DNA of 64,000 nucleotides from Kitasatospora humi (lineage in GTDB: Bacteria; Actinomycetota; Actinomycetes; Streptomycetales; Streptomycetaceae): NCBI RefSeq assembly GCF_020907985.1, contig NZ_JAJJPA010000014.1, forward strand, positions 1 to 64,000, in the 5' to 3' direction. Positions within the stretch are counted from its first letter, which is position 1. The number at the start of each line of letters is the position of its first letter. This document shows positions 18,092-26,518 of the stretch, in pieces. The translations under genes and the position numbers were made by a program. The notes below the pieces were generated by a model. It saw only the letters and a list, made by a program, of their open reading frames with translations, did not search any database and was not told the origin of the DNA.

Positions 18092-19567
18092 ATGGCGACG
18101 GTGCCCAGTGTCTCCAACTCGATCACGGTGCGTCTGGAGGTCCCGGCCAGTGGCAGCGCGGTCAGCAACATCACCACCGCCGTGGAGTCCTCCGGCGGCT
18201 CGGTGACGGGTCTCGACGTCACCGCCTCCGGCCTCGAGTCGCTGCGGATCGACGTGACCGTGGCCGCCGCCTCGGTGGCGCACGGCGAGGAGATCGTCGA
18301 GAAGCTGCGCGCCATCGACGGCGTGGCCATCGGCAAGGTCTCGGACCGCACCTTCCTGATGCACCTGGGCGGCAAGATCGAGATGTCCTCGAAGCTGCCG
18401 ATCCGCAACCGCGACGACCTCAGCATGATCTACACGCCGGGTGTCGCCCGGGTCTGCATGGCGATCGCCGAGAACCCGGAGGACGCCCGCCGGCTCACCA
18501 TCAAGCGCAACAGCGTCGCCGTGGTCACCGACGGCTCGGCGGTGCTGGGCCTGGGCAACATCGGCCCGCAGGCCGCGCTGCCGGTGATGGAGGGCAAGGC
18601 GGCCCTGTTCAAGCGGTTCGCCGGGATCGACGCCTGGCCGATCTGCCTGGACACCCAGGACGCCGACGAGATCGTGGCCATCGTGAAGGCGATCGCCCCG
18701 GGCTTCGCCGGCATCAACCTGGAGGACATCTCCGCACCGCGCTGCTTCGAGATCGAGGCCCGGCTGCGCGAGGCGCTGGACATCCCGGTCTTCCACGACG
18801 ACCAGCACGGCACCGCGATCGTGGTGCTGGCGGCGCTGACCAACGCGCTGCGCGTGGTCGGCAAGGAGATCCGCGACATCCGGGTGGTGATGTCGGGCGC
18901 CGGTGCCGCCGGCACCGCGATCCTCAAGCTGCTGCTGGCGGCCGGCGTCGAGCACGCCACCGTGGCCGACGTGCGCGGCGTGGTCCACCTGGGCCGCGAC
19001 GACCTCGACGAGTCGCTGCGCTGGATCGCCGAGCACACCAACCGCTCCGGCCGCACCGGCAGCCTCAAGGAGGCCGTGGCCGGTGCCGACGTCTTCATCG
19101 GCGTCTCGGCCCCCAATGTGCTGGACGGCGACGACATCGCCTCGATGGCCGACAACGCGATCGTCTTCGCGCTGGCCAACCCGGACCCGGAGGTCGACCC
19201 GGCGGTGGCCCGGCAGACCGCCGCGGTGGTCGCCACCGGCCGCAGCGACTTCCCCAACCAGATCAACAACGTGCTGGTCTTCCCGGGCGTCTTCCGCGGC
19301 CTGCTGGACGCGCAGAGCCGCACGGTGAACACCGACATGATGATCGCCGCCGCCCGCGCGCTGGCCACCGTGGTCGCCGACGACCAGCTGAACCCCAACT
19401 ACATCATCCCCAGCGTCTTCCACCCGGACGTGGCCAAGACGGTCGCAGCGGCCGTCCGGGAGGCCGCGCTGGCCGCCGGCGGCACCGGCTCGGGCGGCCC
19501 GTCCCGGCCCACGCCGGGCGTGGTCGGCACGCTGGACACCGCGGCTTTCCCGGTCGTCAAGCTCTAG
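18092..19567 (+). CDS. NAD-dependent malic enzyme with N-terminal ACT domain
   Basis: A 491-residue enzyme that oxidatively decarboxylates malate to pyruvate with NAD(P). An ACT-like regulatory domain is at about 5-85 (SITVRLEVPASGSAVSNI). The malic enzyme core follows with YTPGVARVC, the substrate-binding stretch VFHDDQHGTAIV, and a nucleotide-binding segment VVMSGAGAAGTAI. The ATG at 18092 follows AAGGA and gives the usual length, so earlier in-frame starts are rejected. The ACT domain suggests allosteric control by a small ligand. It is flanked by hairpins and is likely monocistronic. Confidence 0.93.
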   Translation: MATVPSVSNSITVRLEVPASGSAVSNITTAVESSGGSVTGLDVTASGLESLRIDVTVAAASVAHGEEIVEKLRAIDGVAIGKVSDRTFLMHLGGKIEMSSKLPIRNRDDLSMIYTPGVARVCMAIAENPEDARRLTIKRNSVAVVTDGSAVLGLGNIGPQAALPVMEGKAALFKRFAGIDAWPICLDTQDADEIVAIVKAIAPGFAGINLEDISAPRCFEIEARLREALDIPVFHDDQHGTAIVVLAALTNALRVVGKEIRDIRVVMSGAGAAGTAILKLLLAAGVEHATVADVRGVVHLGRDDLDESLRWIAEHTNRSGRTGSLKEAVAGADVFIGVSAPNVLDGDDIASMADNAIVFALANPDPEVDPAVARQTAAVVATGRSDFPNQINNVLVFPGVFRGLLDAQSRTVNTDMMIAAARALATVVADDQLNPNYIIPSVFHPDVAKTVAAAVREAALAAGGTGSGGPSRPTPGVVGTLDTAAFPVVKL

Positions 19568-19581
19568 GACAGCCGGCCGTC

Positions 19582-19623
19582 GGGGGCGCTATCCGGTCGA
19601 TCACCTGGCCGAATAGCGCCCCC
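19582..19623 (+). terminator. Malic enzyme terminator
   Basis: An 11-bp perfect stem (19582-19592 with 19613-19623) with a 20-base loop lies 15 bases after the stop. Confidence 0.65.
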
Positions 19624-20069
19624 TCCGGCGGCCACCAGGTCCGATCCCTTGCGACACAAGGGGAAGGGCGTGTTTGGGCTTGTCCGTGTCAGGGCGTACG
19701 GTAGCCCTGCGCGGGAGAGGCGTGTCCGACAAGTACGGAACGTCCCCCGGTCGCTCGGCGAGTCGTTCCCGGCCGCCGCCCACGTCGGTCCGCCGACGCC
19801 GACGGAGTGTCATCGCTGCGTGGGGAGGGCGCCGTTCGGGGTGGACGGCCGAGGCCCGATTGGCTTTCTCAGGGCCGGTAAGGGCAGGATTCGTTTCCAG
19901 GCAGGCACGTGGCAGGACAGGCACGCTGCGCGGCCCGGGGCGAGCCGGGCCCCTACCACCAGCCGCCTGAACGAGCACGGTGCGCGGACCAGCGGCCCGG
20001 CCGGGTGCCCCCGGAGGGACGACCGATGGGGCCCCCACGCACCGCAACGAACAGACCACAGGAGTACAC
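19624..20069. promoter_or_regulatory. Long upstream region of the HU gene
   Basis: About 450 bases without a supported gene. A candidate promoter is TTGTCC (19680-19685) with TAGCCC (19702-19707) 16 bases apart, which would give a 5' leader of roughly 360 bases. The ribosome site AGGAG at 20060-20064 precedes the HU start. Long leaders are common for abundant nucleoid proteins, but I cannot identify a riboswitch. Confidence 0.35.
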
Positions 20070-20351
20070 ATGAACCGCAGTGAGCTGGTGGCCGCTCTGG
20101 CCGACCGCGCCGAGGTGACCCGCAAGGACGCCGACGCCGTTCTGGCGGCCTTCGCCGAGGTCGTCGGCGAGGTCGTGGCCAAGGGTGACGAGAAGGTCAC
20201 CATCCCCGGCTTCCTGACCTTCGAGCGCACCCACCGCGCCGCTCGCACCGCCCGCAACCCGCAGACCGGCGAGCCGATCCAGATCGCGGCCGGTTACAGC
20301 GCCAAGGTGAGCGCCGGTTCCAAGCTCAAGGAAGCCGCCAAGGGCGCCTGA
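20070..20351 (+). CDS. hupA: DNA-binding protein HU
   Basis: A 93-residue HU-family protein. The N-terminal helices (NRSELVAALADRAEVTRKDAD) form the dimer body. The beta-arm region contains the signature FERTHRAARTARNPQTGEPI, including the conserved Arg-Asn-Pro arm that kinks DNA. The tail is short, so this is the small HupA type rather than the Lys-rich HupS type. It compacts the nucleoid during vegetative growth. The ATG at 20070 follows AGGAG. It is convergent with murA across several hairpins. Confidence 0.95.
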   Translation: MNRSELVAALADRAEVTRKDADAVLAAFAEVVGEVVAKGDEKVTIPGFLTFERTHRAARTARNPQTGEPIQIAAGYSAKVSAGSKLKEAAKGA

Positions 20352-20370
20352 GGCTTCGCCGTCACCTGAG

Positions 20371-20401
20371 GCAGGGTGGTTCCGTTCCGGAGCCGCCCTG
20401 C
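20371..20401 (+). terminator. hupA terminator
   Basis: A 14-bp stem with two G-T wobbles and a 3-base loop is followed by TTTCGTC, 20 bases after the HU stop. Confidence 0.8.
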
Positions 20402-20418
20402 TTTCGTCATGCCGGGGC

Positions 20419-20455
20419 CCCACCGGGCCCGGCCGGCCGTGCGGGGCCCGGTGGG
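20419..20455. terminator. Bidirectional hairpin between hupA and murA
   Basis: A perfect 12-bp inverted repeat (20419-20430 with 20444-20455) lies between the convergent genes. It probably gives extra insulation. Confidence 0.5.
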
Positions 20456-20475
20456 TGGTTCCCGGGCCGGCAACG

Positions 20476-20509
20476 CCGCAGGGCCGCCCCGAGCGGGACG
20501 GCCCTGCGG
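20476..20509 (-). terminator. murA terminator
   Basis: A perfect 11-bp inverted repeat (20476-20486 with 20499-20509) lies 15 bases beyond the murA stop on the minus strand. Confidence 0.7.
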
Positions 20510-20524
20510 GCGGGGTGCGACGGC

Positions 20525-21868
20525 TCAGACCGGGAGCAGCTCCTGCTCGCTGGGCAGCTCGACGTGCGCGCCCAGCGCCCGCAGCTTCTCCAGGAAGTTC
20601 TCGTAGCCGCGGTTGATCAGCGAGATGCCGTGCACCGTGGAGGTGCCGTCGGCGGCCAGCGCCGCGATCAGGTAGGAGAAACCGCCGCGCAGGTCCGGGA
20701 TGACCAGCTCGCCGCCGAGCAGCTTGGACGGGCCGGAGACGACCGCCGAGTGCAGGAAGTTGCGCTGGCCGAACCGGCAGGGGGTGCCGCCCAGGCACTC
20801 CCGGTAGAGCTGGATGTGCGCGCCCATCTGGTTGAGCGCCGAGGTGAAGCCGAGGCGCGACTCGTACACCGTCTCGTGCACGATGGACAGCCCGGCCGCC
20901 TGGGTCAGGGCCACCACCAGCGGCTGCTGCCAGTCGGTCTGGAAGCCGGGGTGCACGTCGGTCTCCAGCGCGATGGCGTTCAGCTCGCCGCCCGGGTGCC
21001 AGAACCGGATGCCCTCGTCGTCGACGGCGAAGGCGCCGCCGACCTTCCGGAAGGTGTTGAGGAAGGTCATCATCTCCAGCTGGCGGGCGCCGCGGACGTA
21101 GATGTCGCCCTTGGTGGCGAGCGCCGCACAGGCCCAGGAGGCCGCCTCCAGGCGGTCCGGCAGGGCCCGGTGCTCGTAGCCGCCCAGCGAGTCCACCCCG
21201 GTGATCAGGATGGTCCGGTCGGTGCCCATCGAGATGATCGCGCCCATCTTCTGCAGCACGCAGATCAGGTCGACGATCTCCGGCTCGATGGCCGCGTTGC
21301 GCAGCTCGGTGTCGCCCTCGGCGAGCACGGCGGTGAGCAGCACCTGCTCGGTCGCGCCGACCGACGGGTAGGGCAGCTCGATCTTGGTGCCGCGCAGCCG
21401 CTGCGGGGCCGTCAGGTAGGTGCCCTGCGGGTGCTTCTCGATGGTGGCGCCGAACTGGCGCAGCACGTCGAAGTGGAAGTCCACCGGCCGGCCGCCGATG
21501 TCGCAGCCGCCCAGGCCCGGGATGAAGGCGTGGCCGAGGCGGTGCAGCAGCGGGCCGCAGAACAGGATCGGGATCCGGGAGGAGCCGGCGTGCGCGTCGA
21601 TGTCGGCGACGTTGGCACTCTCCACGTGCGACGGGTCGAGGATCAGCTCGCCCTCCTCGTCGCCGCTGCGCACCGTGACACCGTGCAGCTGCAGCAGGCC
21701 GCGGACCACCTTGACGTCACGGATGTCGGGGACATTGCGCAGTCTGCTGGGGCCCTGCCCGAGCAGGGCGGCCACCATCGCCTTGGGCACCAGGTTCTTG
21801 GCACCGCGGACACGGATCTCGCCTTCCAGCGGGTTTCCGCCGTGGACCAGCAGGACGTCGTCGGTCAT
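20525..21868 (-). CDS. murA: UDP-N-acetylglucosamine 1-carboxyvinyltransferase
   Basis: A 447-residue EPSP-synthase-fold enzyme. It transfers enolpyruvate from PEP to UDP-GlcNAc, the first committed step of peptidoglycan synthesis in the cytoplasm. The conserved GAKNLVPKA (22-30) and the catalytic loop GGCDIGGRPVD with Cys122 are present. Because the nucleophile is Cys and not Asp, sensitivity to fosfomycin is expected. Length is normal. It is read from the minus strand, convergent with hupA and divergent from yqgE. Confidence 0.95.
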   Translation of the reverse strand: MTDDVLLVHGGNPLEGEIRVRGAKNLVPKAMVAALLGQGPSRLRNVPDIRDVKVVRGLLQLHGVTVRSGDEEGELILDPSHVESANVADIDAHAGSSRIPILFCGPLLHRLGHAFIPGLGGCDIGGRPVDFHFDVLRQFGATIEKHPQGTYLTAPQRLRGTKIELPYPSVGATEQVLLTAVLAEGDTELRNAAIEPEIVDLICVLQKMGAIISMGTDRTILITGVDSLGGYEHRALPDRLEAASWACAALATKGDIYVRGARQLEMMTFLNTFRKVGGAFAVDDEGIRFWHPGGELNAIALETDVHPGFQTDWQQPLVVALTQAAGLSIVHETVYESRLGFTSALNQMGAHIQLYRECLGGTPCRFGQRNFLHSAVVSGPSKLLGGELVIPDLRGGFSYLIAALAADGTSTVHGISLINRGYENFLEKLRALGAHVELPSEQELLPV

Positions 21869-22094
21869 CGTTCTCGCAATCCGGGGTTCGCAACCATGGC
21901 TCGGGGCGCCACCTTCGGTAGATGGTAGTAGCAGGATTCCTGGTTCCCTCGCCCACGCAGTGTGATCATGCTCTTTCCGGGTGGAATCACAAAACTCTCA
22001 TGCGCCGAACGGGTGGTCGAATCGGTGGCAGGTTCTCCGCGCCGAACGTGTGTTCCGGTACCCGTCCGGGCGCACACTGCGGGATCATGTGGGC
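21869..22094. promoter_or_regulatory. Divergent promoter region murA/yqgE
   Basis: This 226-base divergent region is locally AT-richer around 21920-22010, as expected for promoters. Both genes must start here. I did not find a clear consensus pair. Confidence 0.35.
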
Positions 22095-22664
22095 ATGACC
22101 GCGGCCCATTCGCACACCGGCCGGCTGCTCGTGGCGACGCCCGTGCTCACCGACCCGAACTTCGCCAGGGCGGTGGTGCTGCTGCTCGACCACGACGAGC
22201 AGGGCGCCCTCGGCGTGGTGCTGAACCGGCCCACCCCGGTGGAGGTCTCCGACGTACTGGACGGCTGGTCCGAGCTGACCGGGTCGCCCCGGGTGGTCTT
22301 CCAGGGCGGCCCGGTGGGGCTGGACTCGGCGCTCGCCGTCGCCGTGGTGCCCGGCGAGCCCGGGCCGCAGGACCCGCTCGGCTGGCGCCGGGTGCACGGG
22401 GCGATCGGGCTGGTCGACCTGGAGGCACCGCCCCAGGTGCTGGCCGGCGAGCTGGGCGCGCTGCGGGTCTTCGCCGGGTACGCCGGGTGGACGCCGGGCC
22501 AGCTGGAGCAGGAGATCGCCGAGGGCGCCTGGTACCTGGTGGACGCCGAGCCCGGCGACATCTCCTGCCCCGCCCCGGAACGGCTGTGGCGCTCCGTGCT
22601 GCGGCGGCAGACCGGGGCGCTGGCGATGCTCGCCACCTACCCCGAGGATCCGAACCTCAACTGA
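22095..22664 (+). CDS. YqgE/AlgH family protein (UPF0301)
   Basis: A 189-residue protein matching the YqgE/AlgH (DUF179) family throughout: TGRLLVATPVLTDPNFARAV, the LNRPTPVEVSDVL segment, FQGGPV and the GYAGWTPGQLEQEI signature. It is a small cytoplasmic alpha/beta protein. Its molecular role is not settled; in pseudomonads AlgH affects alginate production. The ATG at 22095 is chosen over upstream frames. It ends 10 bases from the stop of the convergent hydrolase gene. Confidence 0.9.
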   Translation: MTAAHSHTGRLLVATPVLTDPNFARAVVLLLDHDEQGALGVVLNRPTPVEVSDVLDGWSELTGSPRVVFQGGPVGLDSALAVAVVPGEPGPQDPLGWRRVHGAIGLVDLEAPPQVLAGELGALRVFAGYAGWTPGQLEQEIAEGAWYLVDAEPGDISCPAPERLWRSVLRRQTGALAMLATYPEDPNLN

Positions 22665-22674
22665 CCGGCCGCCG

Positions 22675-23466
22675 CTACGGCACCGGACGGGCGGCGGCCA
22701 GCAGGGCGTCCCGGACCGCCGGCCAGGCCGCCGTGAGCGGGTCGATCAGCTGGAAGTGGTCGATGCCGGGCAGCTCCCGCAGCTCCACCCGGTCCCCGGC
22801 GGCCGCGGCGAGCCCGGCGTAGTCGCGGCTCATCGCCACCGGCACCCGGTCGTCCTCGGCGCCGTGCAGCAGCGTGACCGGCACCCCGAGCGGCAGCAGG
22901 GCGGCCGGGTCGGCCACCGCGTACCGCTCCGGGTACGCGGCGGGATCGCCGCCGACCAGCCCCAGCACCGCGTCGTCCCCCAGGTGCCAGTCGGCGCACC
23001 GCTCCAGCGAGCTGCAGCCGGCCAGCACCACCACCGCGTCGGGCAGCGTCCCGGTGCGCCAGGGCGAGCCGGCCGGCAGCCGGCGCCGGGCGGCGGCCCA
23101 CAGCGCCAGCTGCCCGCCGGCCGAGTGGCCCGCCAGCACGGTGCGGCCGCTGACCGGGTGCGGCAGCGGCCCGGCGAGCAGGTCGAGCGCGGCCGCCACG
23201 TCGTCCAGGGTGTCCGGCCAGCCGGTGCGCCGGTACTCCGGCACCGCGACCAGCAGGCCGCTCGCCGCCAGCGCGCTCGCCAGCGGCCCGGTGTGGGTCC
23301 GGTCGACCTCCGGCCGCCAGAAGCCGCCGTGCAGCAGCACCAGCAGCGGGGCCGGGCCGGGGCCGGGCGGTAGCCGCAGGTCGACCACCTGCTCCGGAAG
23401 CGGGCCGTAGCGCAGGGTGTGGTCGACCGGCGGGGCCGGGCGGGTGAGGACTGCTCGACTGTCCAT
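22675..23466 (-). CDS. Alpha/beta hydrolase, kynurenine formamidase-like; last gene of cassette
   Basis: A 263-residue alpha/beta hydrolase. The oxyanion motif HGGFW is at 46-50 and the nucleophile Ser115 is in GHSAGGQ. An acidic residue (HGAEDDRVPV) and a C-terminal His (GIDHFQL) complete the triad. The HGGFW and GHSAGG pair is typical of KynB/BNA7-like arylformamidases and related esterases. It is the last gene of the five-gene minus-strand operon. It starts 27 bases after the TDO-like gene behind AGGAG, so it may hydrolyse an N-formyl product of that enzyme. That reaction is inferred from context; generic esterase activity is equally possible from sequence. Confidence 0.8.
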   Translation of the reverse strand: MDSRAVLTRPAPPVDHTLRYGPLPEQVVDLRLPPGPGPAPLLVLLHGGFWRPEVDRTHTGPLASALAASGLLVAVPEYRRTGWPDTLDDVAAALDLLAGPLPHPVSGRTVLAGHSAGGQLALWAAARRRLPAGSPWRTGTLPDAVVVLAGCSSLERCADWHLGDDAVLGLVGGDPAAYPERYAVADPAALLPLGVPVTLLHGAEDDRVPVAMSRDYAGLAAAAGDRVELRELPGIDHFQLIDPLTAAWPAVRDALLAAARPVP

Positions 23467-23493
23467 GGCGGCTCCTGGTTCGCTGACGTTGGC

Positions 23494-24261
23494 TCAGAGA
23501 CGACTGCGGAACTCCCACAGTTCCGGGTAGAACCGGCCGCGGGCAAGGTCGGCGAGGTGAGCGGCGCCGGAGCTGCCGCCGCTGCCGGGGCGCCGACCGA
23601 TCTGACGCTCCACCACCAGCACGTGCCGGGCCCGCCAGAGCGCCCAGCCCTGGTCGTGCTCGAGCAGCGCCTCGGCCAGGTCGAACAGCTCCGATCCGCC
23701 CGCGTCGCGGACCACGGCGACCAGCGCGGCCCGCCGCTGGTCCGCCGTCAGCACCTGGTGGCCGGCCGTCGCCAGCACGGTGAGGAAGGCGTCCCACAGG
23801 TTCGGCTCGTGCATCCGGCGGCGCAGCCTGGCGTGTTCGGCGGGGGTCAGCCAGTCCAGGCCCTCCAGCCGTTCCGGATCAGCCGGCCCGGAGAGCAGCT
23901 CCACCTCCAGGAACTGCGCCGACTGCGCGCCGCTGGCGCTGCCCAGGGCGTCCCGGAAGTCCAGGAAGGCCGGCGGGGCCATGGTGTCCAGCAGCTCGAT
24001 GGTGGTGAGCAGCGCCCGCTCGATCTCGCGGCAGCGGTGCAGCACCAGCCGGGCCCCGCGCGGCTGCCCGGCCAGCATCCGGTCGCGGGCCGCGGCCAGC
24101 TCGGTGAGCAGCTGCCGGAACCAGAGCTCGTGCACCTGGTGCACCGCGATGAACAGCGCCTCGTCGGTGCCCGGCCGTTCGGCGACCGGGTGCTGCAGCG
24201 CCAGCAGCCGGTCCAGCCGCAGGTAGGAGCCGTAGGTCAGGGTCGGGGTGGTGGTCGTCAT
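23494..24261 (-). CDS. Divergent tryptophan 2,3-dioxygenase-like heme enzyme
   Basis: A 255-residue protein aligned with tryptophan 2,3-dioxygenase over its full length: TYGSYLRLDRLL, FIAVHQVHELWF (His41 is the distal histidine) and RHVLVVERQIG (His213, proximal heme ligand). The residue that binds the Trp carboxylate in known enzymes, Arg in the F-Q-S-x-Q-F-R motif, is Leu118 here (AQSAQFLEVE). The conserved GTGGSSG is GSGGSSG (Ser227). The heme site is intact but amino-acid recognition is altered, so the substrate may not be free L-tryptophan. The ATG overlaps the upstream stop (ATGA). The superfamily also holds monooxygenases such as MarE and PrnB-type enzymes. Confidence 0.85.
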   Translation of the reverse strand: MTTTTPTLTYGSYLRLDRLLALQHPVAERPGTDEALFIAVHQVHELWFRQLLTELAAARDRMLAGQPRGARLVLHRCREIERALLTTIELLDTMAPPAFLDFRDALGSASGAQSAQFLEVELLSGPADPERLEGLDWLTPAEHARLRRRMHEPNLWDAFLTVLATAGHQVLTADQRRAALVAVVRDAGGSELFDLAEALLEHDQGWALWRARHVLVVERQIGRRPGSGGSSGAAHLADLARGRFYPELWEFRSRL

Positions 24262-25223
24262 GGCGCGAGGTCCACTTCGTAGAGCCCGTGGGCGGCGAAC
24301 GCCTCCCGGACGCCGGGCAGGTCGAATGCCCCGACCGAGGCGCACAGGCGCAGCGTCGACCGGGCGATCTCCTGGATCCGCCGGGTGTCGAACCCCGGCG
24401 CGTAGCACTGGGCCAGCACCGCACCGACGGCCTGCCGGTCCAGACCGGCCAGCCGCAGCGAGTCCACCACCGGGCCGAGGTCGGCGCCGAGGGCGATCTG
24501 GATCAGATCGGGCAGGGCGAGGGCGGCGGTGCGGCGGTCCGCCGGGTCGAGCCCGGCCCACAGCTCGGCGAAGAAGGCCGAGAAGAAGCGGTGGTGGCGG
24601 CCCTCGTCGCGGGCGTGGTCACGCATCAGGTCGCGGACCGGGCGCACCACGCTCTCGTCGTTGGGCACCTCGGCCAGCACCGCGGTGATCAGGGTCTCGA
24701 AGACGACGGCCTGCAGCAGGGCGGCCAGCTCCGGCCGCCCGGGCAGCAGCCGGCGGGCCGAGGCGGCCATCCGGTCGACGAAGCCGCCGTAGTCGCGGTC
24801 CGGGATCGGGACCCCGGTGACGGCGGCGATCTGGTCGGCCAGGTCCAGGCTGTAGAGCGCGTGGTAGCCCTCGTCGCAGTACACCTTGAAGGCGTCCTCG
24901 CGCAGCCCGGCGGCCAGCGGCAGGCCGGTCCGCCCGTTGGCGATCCGCTCGGCGGCGCGGTTCACCACCCGGGTCTCCAGGTGGGTGGTGGCCAGCAGGA
25001 ACCCGTACAGGTGACGGATGGTGAGCTCGCGGCGCCGGGCCGGCTCCAGGGCCAGCACGGCCGGGTGGTCCAGGTGCGGGACCAGTGCCTCGGGGAAGAA
25101 GACCAGCCCCTGCTCGGCGCCCTCGTGGAACATCCGGCGCACCCCGGTGCGCACCCCCGCGGCCTCGTACCAGCGGTCCAGCGGGCCGGGCGTGCCCGCG
25201 CCCTGCTTGCTCCGCCCGTTCAC
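24258..25223 (-). CDS. AurF-like non-heme diiron oxygenase
   Basis: A 321-residue ferritin-like protein with two E-x(28-37)-D-E-x-x-H motifs: Glu83 with DEGYH (117-121), and Glu176 with DEGRH (206-210). These are the iron ligands of AurF/CmlI-type oxygenases, which turn aryl amines into hydroxylamines, nitroso or nitro groups. The start is uncertain: GTG 25223 lies just after the upstream stop and GTG 25247 overlaps it. The gene is third in the operon and its stop overlaps the TDO-like start. The substrate is likely an amine made or used by the neighbouring PLP and heme enzymes. The call to the AurF superfamily is firm; N-oxygenation itself is inferred. Confidence 0.82.
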   Translation of the reverse strand: MNGRSKQGAGTPGPLDRWYEAAGVRTGVRRMFHEGAEQGLVFFPEALVPHLDHPAVLALEPARRRELTIRHLYGFLLATTHLETRVVNRAAERIANGRTGLPLAAGLREDAFKVYCDEGYHALYSLDLADQIAAVTGVPIPDRDYGGFVDRMAASARRLLPGRPELAALLQAVVFETLITAVLAEVPNDESVVRPVRDLMRDHARDEGRHHRFFSAFFAELWAGLDPADRRTAALALPDLIQIALGADLGPVVDSLRLAGLDRQAVGAVLAQCYAPGFDTRRIQEIARSTLRLCASVGAFDLPGVREAFAAHGLYEVDLAP

Positions 25224-25236
25224 CGGGCACCGCCGC

Positions 25237-26496
25237 TCATCGGGCACCGTCCACCGCGGCGGCGACCCGCACCGCCGCGGCGTGCACCGGCAAGGTGCCG
25301 AGCCGGGCGATCGCCTCGGCCACCAGCGCCGGGTCCAGCGGGTGGCAGAGCCGGAACCAGCCGGGCTCGGGGGAGTGGAAGGCCCCGCCCGGCAGGACGT
25401 TGACCCGCAGCCGGTCCAGCACGTCGTGCCAGAGCCGGCGTTCACCGGCGAAACCGGGCTCCGGCAGGCGGTCGCGCAGGTCGATCCAGAGCGAGCAGCC
25501 GGCCTCGGCCACCCGGTGGGGGATGCCGTGCCGGCTCAGCTGATCGGCGGCGGCCGCGGCGGAGGCGCCCAGTCGGCGGCGGTTCTCGGCCAGGAAGGCG
25601 GCGGTCCTGGCCGGGTCGGCGAGCAGGGCGGCCAGCACCGCCTGGGTGCCGGTGGAGACCGGGGCGAAGTAGGCCAGCGCCCGCGCGGCGGCGAGCACCG
25701 CGGGGTCGGTGGTGTGCAGCACGCCGGCCTTGAAGCCGGGCAGGCCGAAGTCCTTGGCGAAGCCCCACACGGTGTGGCGGGCGGCGGCGGTGGGCAGCGC
25801 CTCCAGCGCGGTGAACGGACGCGGCCCGAAGACCGAGTGGGCGTAGATCTGGTCACCGATCAGCGCCACCCGGTGCTCCGCGGCCAGCTCGGCCAGCCGG
25901 GTCAGCTGCTCGGCGGAGTACACCTGGCCGAGCGGGTTGTGCGGCGAGGCCAGCGCGATCGCCCGGACCTGGGTGCCGATGCGGCGGGCCAGCCGCAGCG
26001 CCCGGTCGAGGGGCGCCGGGTCGAGCGCGAAGCCGTCGGCCGGATCCAGCGCGGCCGCGATCAGCCGGGCGCCGGAGCGCCCGCCGAGGTCGGTGTCGAA
26101 GGCGCCGTAGTAGGGGGCCGGCAGCACGATCGCGTCGCCCGGATCGCAGAGCGCGGTGGCGATCACGTCCAGGGCGGCGCTGGCCCCGCTGACCAGCACC
26201 AGGTGCTCCGGGTCGACCGGCGCCCGGTAGCCGGTGGTGAGCAGCTCGGCGATCCGTTCGCGCAGCACCGCCGTGCCGTGCAGCGGGGCGTAGCGGGTGT
26301 CCGGCTCGGTGAACGGCGGCAGCTCGGCGGCCAGCTCCGCGAGCAGGTCGCCGAGCAGCCGGTTCTCGGCGGTGCCCAGGTTGAGGTAGCCGTCCGGCCG
26401 CCGCTCGGGATGGTAGGGGTGGGCCTCGGCCCGGAAATGGGCCTCGGCGATGGCGGGTGTCGCGGCGGTCAGCGCCGCCGCGGTGCGGGAGACCAT
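25237..26496 (-). CDS. ACC-synthase-like PLP-dependent aminotransferase
   Basis: A 419-residue fold-type I PLP enzyme. The N-terminus (PYHPERRPDGYLNLGTAEN) and the stretch VLPAPYYGAFDTDLGGRSG resemble 1-aminocyclopropane-1-carboxylate synthases. Asn187 is in SPHNPLG, Asp215-Tyr218 in GDQIYAHSVF bind the cofactor, and Lys248 in FAKDFGLPGFKAG is the Schiff-base lysine. It could be a true aminotransferase or a lyase of the ACC-synthase type. It is second in the operon, 22 bases after the SDR gene, with an AGAGAGG site before its ATG. The substrate is unknown. Confidence 0.85.
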   Translation of the reverse strand: MVSRTAAALTAATPAIAEAHFRAEAHPYHPERRPDGYLNLGTAENRLLGDLLAELAAELPPFTEPDTRYAPLHGTAVLRERIAELLTTGYRAPVDPEHLVLVSGASAALDVIATALCDPGDAIVLPAPYYGAFDTDLGGRSGARLIAAALDPADGFALDPAPLDRALRLARRIGTQVRAIALASPHNPLGQVYSAEQLTRLAELAAEHRVALIGDQIYAHSVFGPRPFTALEALPTAAARHTVWGFAKDFGLPGFKAGVLHTTDPAVLAAARALAYFAPVSTGTQAVLAALLADPARTAAFLAENRRRLGASAAAAADQLSRHGIPHRVAEAGCSLWIDLRDRLPEPGFAGERRLWHDVLDRLRVNVLPGGAFHSPEPGWFRLCHPLDPALVAEAIARLGTLPVHAAAVRVAAAVDGAR

Positions 26497-26518
26497 GGAT
26501 GCCTCTCTGACGGGGCTG

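Noticed and set aside
23494..24261. Simple annotation as the catabolic kynA of a normal kynurenine pathway
   Set aside because: No kynureninase is present, the carboxylate-binding Arg is missing, and the operon partners are biosynthetic-type enzymes.
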